Shown here in pieces: positions 60,656-64,000 of a DNA stretch of 64,000 nucleotides. This DNA comes from WRMS01 sp038562165 (GTDB taxonomy: Bacteria; Bacillota; Peptococcia; DRI-13; UBA5745), in the NCBI GenBank assembly GCA_038562165.1, contig JBCFAO010000019.1:3838-67837 (forward strand). Reading direction: 5' to 3'. The notes below the pieces were generated by a model. That model searched no databases. It was not told the origin of the DNA and saw only the letters and a program-made list of their open reading frames with translations. Position 1 is the stretch's first letter. Every line of letters begins with the position of its first letter. The translations under genes and the position numbers were made by a program.

Positions 60656-62146
60656 TTACTGAACCGTCTTAATCACCAGACGGCCGTCGTTTTTGCCCTG
60701 GTTATAATAATGCTCAATGATTTGTCCATAGGTCATGCCCGCCTGCTGAGCCATACCGATGGCTCCCCATTGGCTCATGCCCACGCCGTGGCCATAGCCT
60801 TTGCCGTCAAAAACATAGGCTGTCACTGTGCCGGATTCATCCTTGTTCATTTCTTTGACCCCTTCGGCGGTGATCACATAAAAGCTGTTGCTGCCGGGAT
60901 TGATTTCTGCCGCTTTGCCGTAGGCCGCCACAGCCTGGGATTCCCGGATGCTTTGACCCAGCATTACCGCAGCTCCGGCGCCATTGAGCACTGTGGTGCC
61001 GCCTTCCGGCGTGATGGTAAACAAGGTGCTGCGCAGACTCAGAAAAGACCGCAGGGTCTCCCGGTGCATGGAAAAGGTATTGGAGCTGCCCACAATATCC
61101 AGCTTGGTAATCCGGCCGGAGCTGTTTGGGCGGTCAGTAATCTTTCTCGTATTGGGATCATAGGCCAGAGCGTAGCCCTTAAGCTGGCGAAAACTGCCGA
61201 TATTTATGGGAATGCTGGGGTTGTCCTGATTCCATTTGGTTATTCTGCTTTCCAATTCGGCAATGGTATAGCGAACCTGCCAGCGATAAGTATAACCAGG
61301 GTAGCCCGTACTATCCTGAGCCATTTCTAAAGCATAAGCGTCGTAGGGGGAAGCTACAGCTTTGGCATAAGGCAATGCTTCATTCCAGACGTTTTCCGCA
61401 TCCTCCGTATAGCCTCCGGCATTGGCGCTAAAAAAGGCTTCGATGATTTTGCCGTCATAAAATATAGCCTGTCCCTTTGTGGCCTCCACTGCCGCCGTAG
61501 TAAAGGACTTTTCATTGCCATAGCCGCCGTACAATTGATCGGCAGTGCCGGAAACCAGGTCATAAGAACCGTTAGCCGACTTTTTGCGCAGGGCGTAAGT
61601 CCTGCTGACTACGGCCTGGGCTTTTAATGCTTCCGCCGGCGCGGTGCTCATCCCCATTTCCATAGGCAGCACACCCAAAAGATAAAGATCCACGTCTAGA
61701 ATATTGATGACGTTTAAAGCGCCGTTCTTGTTTTCCACCAAGAAGCTGCCTCGATAGGTACGGCTGCCGTGATTGATCAGGGTTCTGCCCTCTCCTTGAG
61801 GCGTCAGCAAAAGCCGGCTGCCCGTAATATTTACGGTATTGCCCTCCTGGCTTACCGACAGGCCGCTGCCGGCAGGGCTGAAAGACAGCCTTTGCCCGGC
61901 GCTTGCGGCGCCTGCTTCTACGCCCTTATCCGGATCGCCCATGCTGTAGGAACCCTCCCGCACCGTCAAAACCGCGCTGGACTGATTGAGAGCCACCGCC
62001 ACCCGGACAATAGAGGCTCCCTGGGGCACAGTCACCGCCGCTTCCAACTGCCGGCTCTCCCCTATATCTAATAAAGAAAAGAGCAACGCCGTTAATATAA
62101 AGAGTGTTGTCAGCGTAAAGGCCTTTTTTAAAAGTCTATCTCTCAT
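60656..62146 (-). CDS. spoIID: SpoIID/LytB-domain peptidoglycan lytic protein
   Basis: About 496 aa, longer than B. subtilis SpoIID (343). N-terminal signal/transmembrane helix (residues about 8-26), a beta-rich N-terminal domain (about 45-165) not present in the shorter protein, then the SpoIID core: LPMEMGMSTAPAEALKAQAVVSRTYA and the C-terminal GKGYGHGVGMSQWGAIGMA motif. The core is a lytic transglycosylase needed for engulfment in Bacillus. GGGAGGAG before ATG 62146. It could be the SpoIID itself or a LytB-like relative; no spoIIIAA/M neighbours help. Confidence 0.85.
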   Translation of the reverse strand: MRDRLLKKAFTLTTLFILTALLFSLLDIGESRQLEAAVTVPQGASIVRVAVALNQSSAVLTVREGSYSMGDPDKGVEAGAASAGQRLSFSPAGSGLSVSQEGNTVNITGSRLLLTPQGEGRTLINHGSRTYRGSFLVENKNGALNVINILDVDLYLLGVLPMEMGMSTAPAEALKAQAVVSRTYALRKKSANGSYDLVSGTADQLYGGYGNEKSFTTAAVEATKGQAIFYDGKIIEAFFSANAGGYTEDAENVWNEALPYAKAVASPYDAYALEMAQDSTGYPGYTYRWQVRYTIAELESRITKWNQDNPSIPINIGSFRQLKGYALAYDPNTRKITDRPNSSGRITKLDIVGSSNTFSMHRETLRSFLSLRSTLFTITPEGGTTVLNGAGAAVMLGQSIRESQAVAAYGKAAEINPGSNSFYVITAEGVKEMNKDESGTVTAYVFDGKGYGHGVGMSQWGAIGMAQQAGMTYGQIIEHYYNQGKNDGRLVIKTVQ

Positions 62147-62190
62147 GACTCCTCCCAAGCTTATGCTTTACTAACTCATTCTTTTCCAAC

Positions 62191-62757
62191 TCATGCTTTG
62201 CCGCCGTAGCGCTCGTATTCGCTGAAGACACAGCCGCAGTAGCCTTGCATATACAGGTTTAAGGCTCTGGCTTTTTGTTGCCCCTGCCGGAAGCCGGGCC
62301 GGAAATCCCGGTAAAGAAAGGTTACCCCTGCAGCGGCTGCCGCCTGCTCGCCGGCTTCCTTAATCAGTTCATGCTGCTGGTAGGGGCTGACTAAAAGAGT
62401 GGTGCTGAATGCCTTGATTCCCGCCTGCCGGCAGGCCCGGGCCGCTTTCTCCAGCCGCAGCCGGTAACAGGTCTGACAGCGCAGCGCCGATTTCGCCCGG
62501 TAAACAACCGGCTCCTTATCCTGCAATTCCCCCAGAAAAGCGGCCAGACCGTAGTCTTCCTCTACCTGTACAGGCAAATCCTGGGCAGCCGCCATCTGGC
62601 GGTAGGAATCCAGCCGGGCTTTAAACTCCCGGTAGGGGTGAATATTCGGATTGTAAAAATAGCCTTGTACCGCAAAGCCCTCCTGCCGCAAAGCCTCTAA
62701 AGGGTACATGGTACAGGGGCCGCAGCAGCTATGTAGAAAAATCTTATTTTCGCTCAT
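62191..62757 (-). CDS. queH: Epoxyqueuosine reductase QueH
   Basis: 188 aa of the DUF208/QueH family, which reduces epoxyqueuosine to queuosine and replaces QueG. The family cysteines are LHSCCGPCTMYPLEAL, RCQTCYRLRL and GYCGCVFSE. The ATG overlaps the ruvB stop by 4 nt. With QueA and Tgt it completes the last three steps of queuosine formation in tRNA; preQ1 must be made elsewhere or salvaged. Confidence 0.93.
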   Translation of the reverse strand: MSENKIFLHSCCGPCTMYPLEALRQEGFAVQGYFYNPNIHPYREFKARLDSYRQMAAAQDLPVQVEEDYGLAAFLGELQDKEPVVYRAKSALRCQTCYRLRLEKAARACRQAGIKAFSTTLLVSPYQQHELIKEAGEQAAAAAGVTFLYRDFRPGFRQGQQKARALNLYMQGYCGCVFSEYERYGGKA

Positions 62758-63875
62758 AGTCCTTCCTGCTCAAACAAACTCCTTTGGCTGATGCTGAGGC
62801 GGGAAGCACTGCTCCCTTCCTGAGTCTCATCCTGTTCGCCGTTAAAAATACTGCCTTGGAGAATTTTTGCCTCTCTGTCGGCAGGCAGGGGCTGCCGCAA
62901 ATATTGATAAGCCTCTGCCGTGGCCATCCGGCCCCGGGCCGTCCTCTGCAAAAGCCCCATCTGCAAAAGGTAAGGCTCGTAAACATCCTCGATGGTCTCC
63001 GTCTCCTCGCTGATGGAAGCCCCCAGGGTATCCAGTCCTACCGGCCCGCCGCCGAACTTCTGAATAATCGTCAGCAGCATATGGCGGTCCACCGCATCCA
63101 GCCCTAATTCGTCCACCTCCAGCCGGTCCATGGCTTCCTTGGCGGTGGCGTAGTCAATCCTATTGTTATTGGTGACCTGGGCAAAATCCCGGACCCGCTT
63201 TAATAGCCGGTTAGCTATTCTGGGGGTGCCTCTGGCCCGTCGGCCGATTTCTTTGGCCCCTTCCGGCTCAATATCAATATTGAGGATCCTGGCGGCCCTG
63301 GTGACGATAGTCACCAGGCTATCCACATTGTAATACTCCAGCCGGTTGATGACGCCGAAGCGATCCCGCAAAGGCGCCGACAGCCTGCCCGCTCTGGTGG
63401 TGGCTCCCACCAAGGTAAAGGGCGGTACGTCCATACGGATGGTCCTGGCACTGGGGCCTTTGCCGATCATAATATCCAGACAGAAGTCTTCCATGGCCGG
63501 GTAAAGGACTTCTTCCACCGAGCGGTTTAACCGGTGGATCTCGTCGATAAACAGCACATCCATGGGCTCCAGATTCGTTAAAATAGCCGCTAAATCCCCC
63601 GGCCGCTCAATGGCGGGACCTGAGGTGCTGCGCAAATTAGCCCCCATTTCCGCCGCTATAATATTGGCCAAAGTAGTCTTGCCCAAGCCCGGGGGGCCAT
63701 AAAGCAAGACATGGTCAAGAGGGTCCCGGCGCTGCCTGGCGGCAGTGATAAAGACCTCCAGGTTTTCCTTGACCTTTGACTGGCCGATGTAGTCGGCCAG
63801 CCGCAAAGGCCGGATGCTGCCTTCCTCTGTTTCATCCTGCCCCGCATCAGGGCTGACCAGACGTTCCTCCTCCAT
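62754..63875 (-). CDS. ruvB: Holliday junction branch-migration helicase RuvB
   Basis: 373 aa. Walker A GPPGLGKTT, Walker B LFIDEIHRLN, sensor 1 GATTRAG, the R-finger region and the C-terminal winged helix (LQRTARGRMAT) are all intact. It runs about 30 residues longer than most RuvB at the C terminus. TAGGAGG lies just upstream of the ATG. ruvA would be expected upstream on this strand; what is seen there (to 64000) does not clearly look like RuvA. Confidence 0.95.
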   Translation of the reverse strand: MEEERLVSPDAGQDETEEGSIRPLRLADYIGQSKVKENLEVFITAARQRRDPLDHVLLYGPPGLGKTTLANIIAAEMGANLRSTSGPAIERPGDLAAILTNLEPMDVLFIDEIHRLNRSVEEVLYPAMEDFCLDIMIGKGPSARTIRMDVPPFTLVGATTRAGRLSAPLRDRFGVINRLEYYNVDSLVTIVTRAARILNIDIEPEGAKEIGRRARGTPRIANRLLKRVRDFAQVTNNNRIDYATAKEAMDRLEVDELGLDAVDRHMLLTIIQKFGGGPVGLDTLGASISEETETIEDVYEPYLLQMGLLQRTARGRMATAEAYQYLRQPLPADREAKILQGSIFNGEQDETQEGSSASRLSISQRSLFEQEGL

Positions 63876-63883
63876 GTAGCCTC

Positions 63884-64000
63884 CTAGTATAATAATGTCA
63901 TAGCCTCTTCGGCTATGCAGGTTAACAAGTTGCTTGATGGCTTCCTGTAGACGCCAGACAGATTGTGAGGTAAACTTTCACGGATAGGATAAACAATGTA
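63884..64000 (-). CDS. 3' end of an unidentified gene upstream of ruvB
   Basis: The minus-strand frame ending in TAG at 63884-63886 is open to the window edge (about 38 codons). Its stop overlaps the ruvB SD, the spacing expected for the preceding operon gene. The visible C terminus (GVYRKPSSNLLTCIAEEA) does not remind me of RuvA. It is short, so a chance open frame cannot be excluded. Confidence 0.3.
   Translation of the reverse strand, partial: YIVYPIRESLPHNLSGVYRKPSSNLLTCIAEEAMTLLY

Noticed and set aside
63899..63917. CATAGCC/GGCTATG inverted repeat before ruvB considered as a terminator
   Set aside because: No T-run follows in the direction of transcription and the segment lies in an open frame that ends just before ruvB.

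Overview
The window reads as chromosomal DNA from an endospore-forming, Gram-positive, low-to-mid G+C bacterium (Firmicutes, class Clostridia or a close relative). The evidence is the content: spmA-spmB, ytfJ, spoVAC/AD/AE, dacF-spoIIAA-spoIIAB-sigF and spoIID; an IspH-S1 fusion gene of the kind known from Clostridia; purine-rich Shine-Dalgarno (SD) sites before almost every gene; and many TTG/GTG starts. I see no rRNA, tRNA, insertion sequence, prophage or CRISPR array.

Layout. 1-28.6 kb is mostly plus strand and housekeeping: tRNA modification and mismatch repair (miaB-mutS-mutL-methyltransferase-miaA), hflX and a methionine-gamma-lyase-like enzyme, lysine-riboswitch-controlled lysA, site-2 protease, trpS, scpA-scpB, a serine dehydratase-like gene, ytfI-ytfJ-spmA-spmB-rluB, hutP-like, cmk, plsC, ispH-rpsA fusion, HAD phosphatase, ABC-F ATPase and a LexA-like repressor. 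28.7-36.9 kb is mostly minus strand: a membrane transporter with two tandem NIF3 paralogues, two MpsC-like (DUF2294) proteins, spoVAD-spoVAE and a lipoprotein. 37-41.4 kb is a PEP/pyruvate module (ccpN-type regulator, PPDK regulatory kinase, ppdK). 41.7-52.3 kb is an accessory stretch: ClC channel, a guanidine-I-type riboswitch before a small membrane protein, PadR/DUF2812, MntA/HepT-type toxin-antitoxin pair, ECF sigma with a membrane partner, a broken chemoreceptor, and spoVAC. 52.7-64 kb is minus strand: dacF-spoIIA operon, secD/secF, yajC, tgt-queA, spoIID, queH, ruvB.

How the genes work together. Sporulation genes cover forespore commitment (sigF and its anti-sigma and anti-anti-sigma), engulfment (SpoIID), maturation (SpmA/B, DacF) and DPA uptake or germination (SpoVA, YtfJ). 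QueA, Tgt and QueH form most of the late queuosine pathway. CcpN/YqfL/PpdK form a regulated pyruvate-PEP node.

Most noteworthy: a small hydrophobic-protein gene on the minus strand, overlapping the 3' end of miaA, with a textbook forespore (sigma-G/F) promoter; three genes whose family-expected N terminus starts at AUC or AUU behind a well-placed SD (cmk, HAD phosphatase, ccpN); a LexA-like repressor lacking the autocleavage residues; a guanidine-I-type riboswitch with promoter and attenuator in front of a LysE/GAP-like membrane protein; and a large palindromic element forming the whole leader of an MpsC-like gene. All functional calls come from reading motifs; no database search was run.
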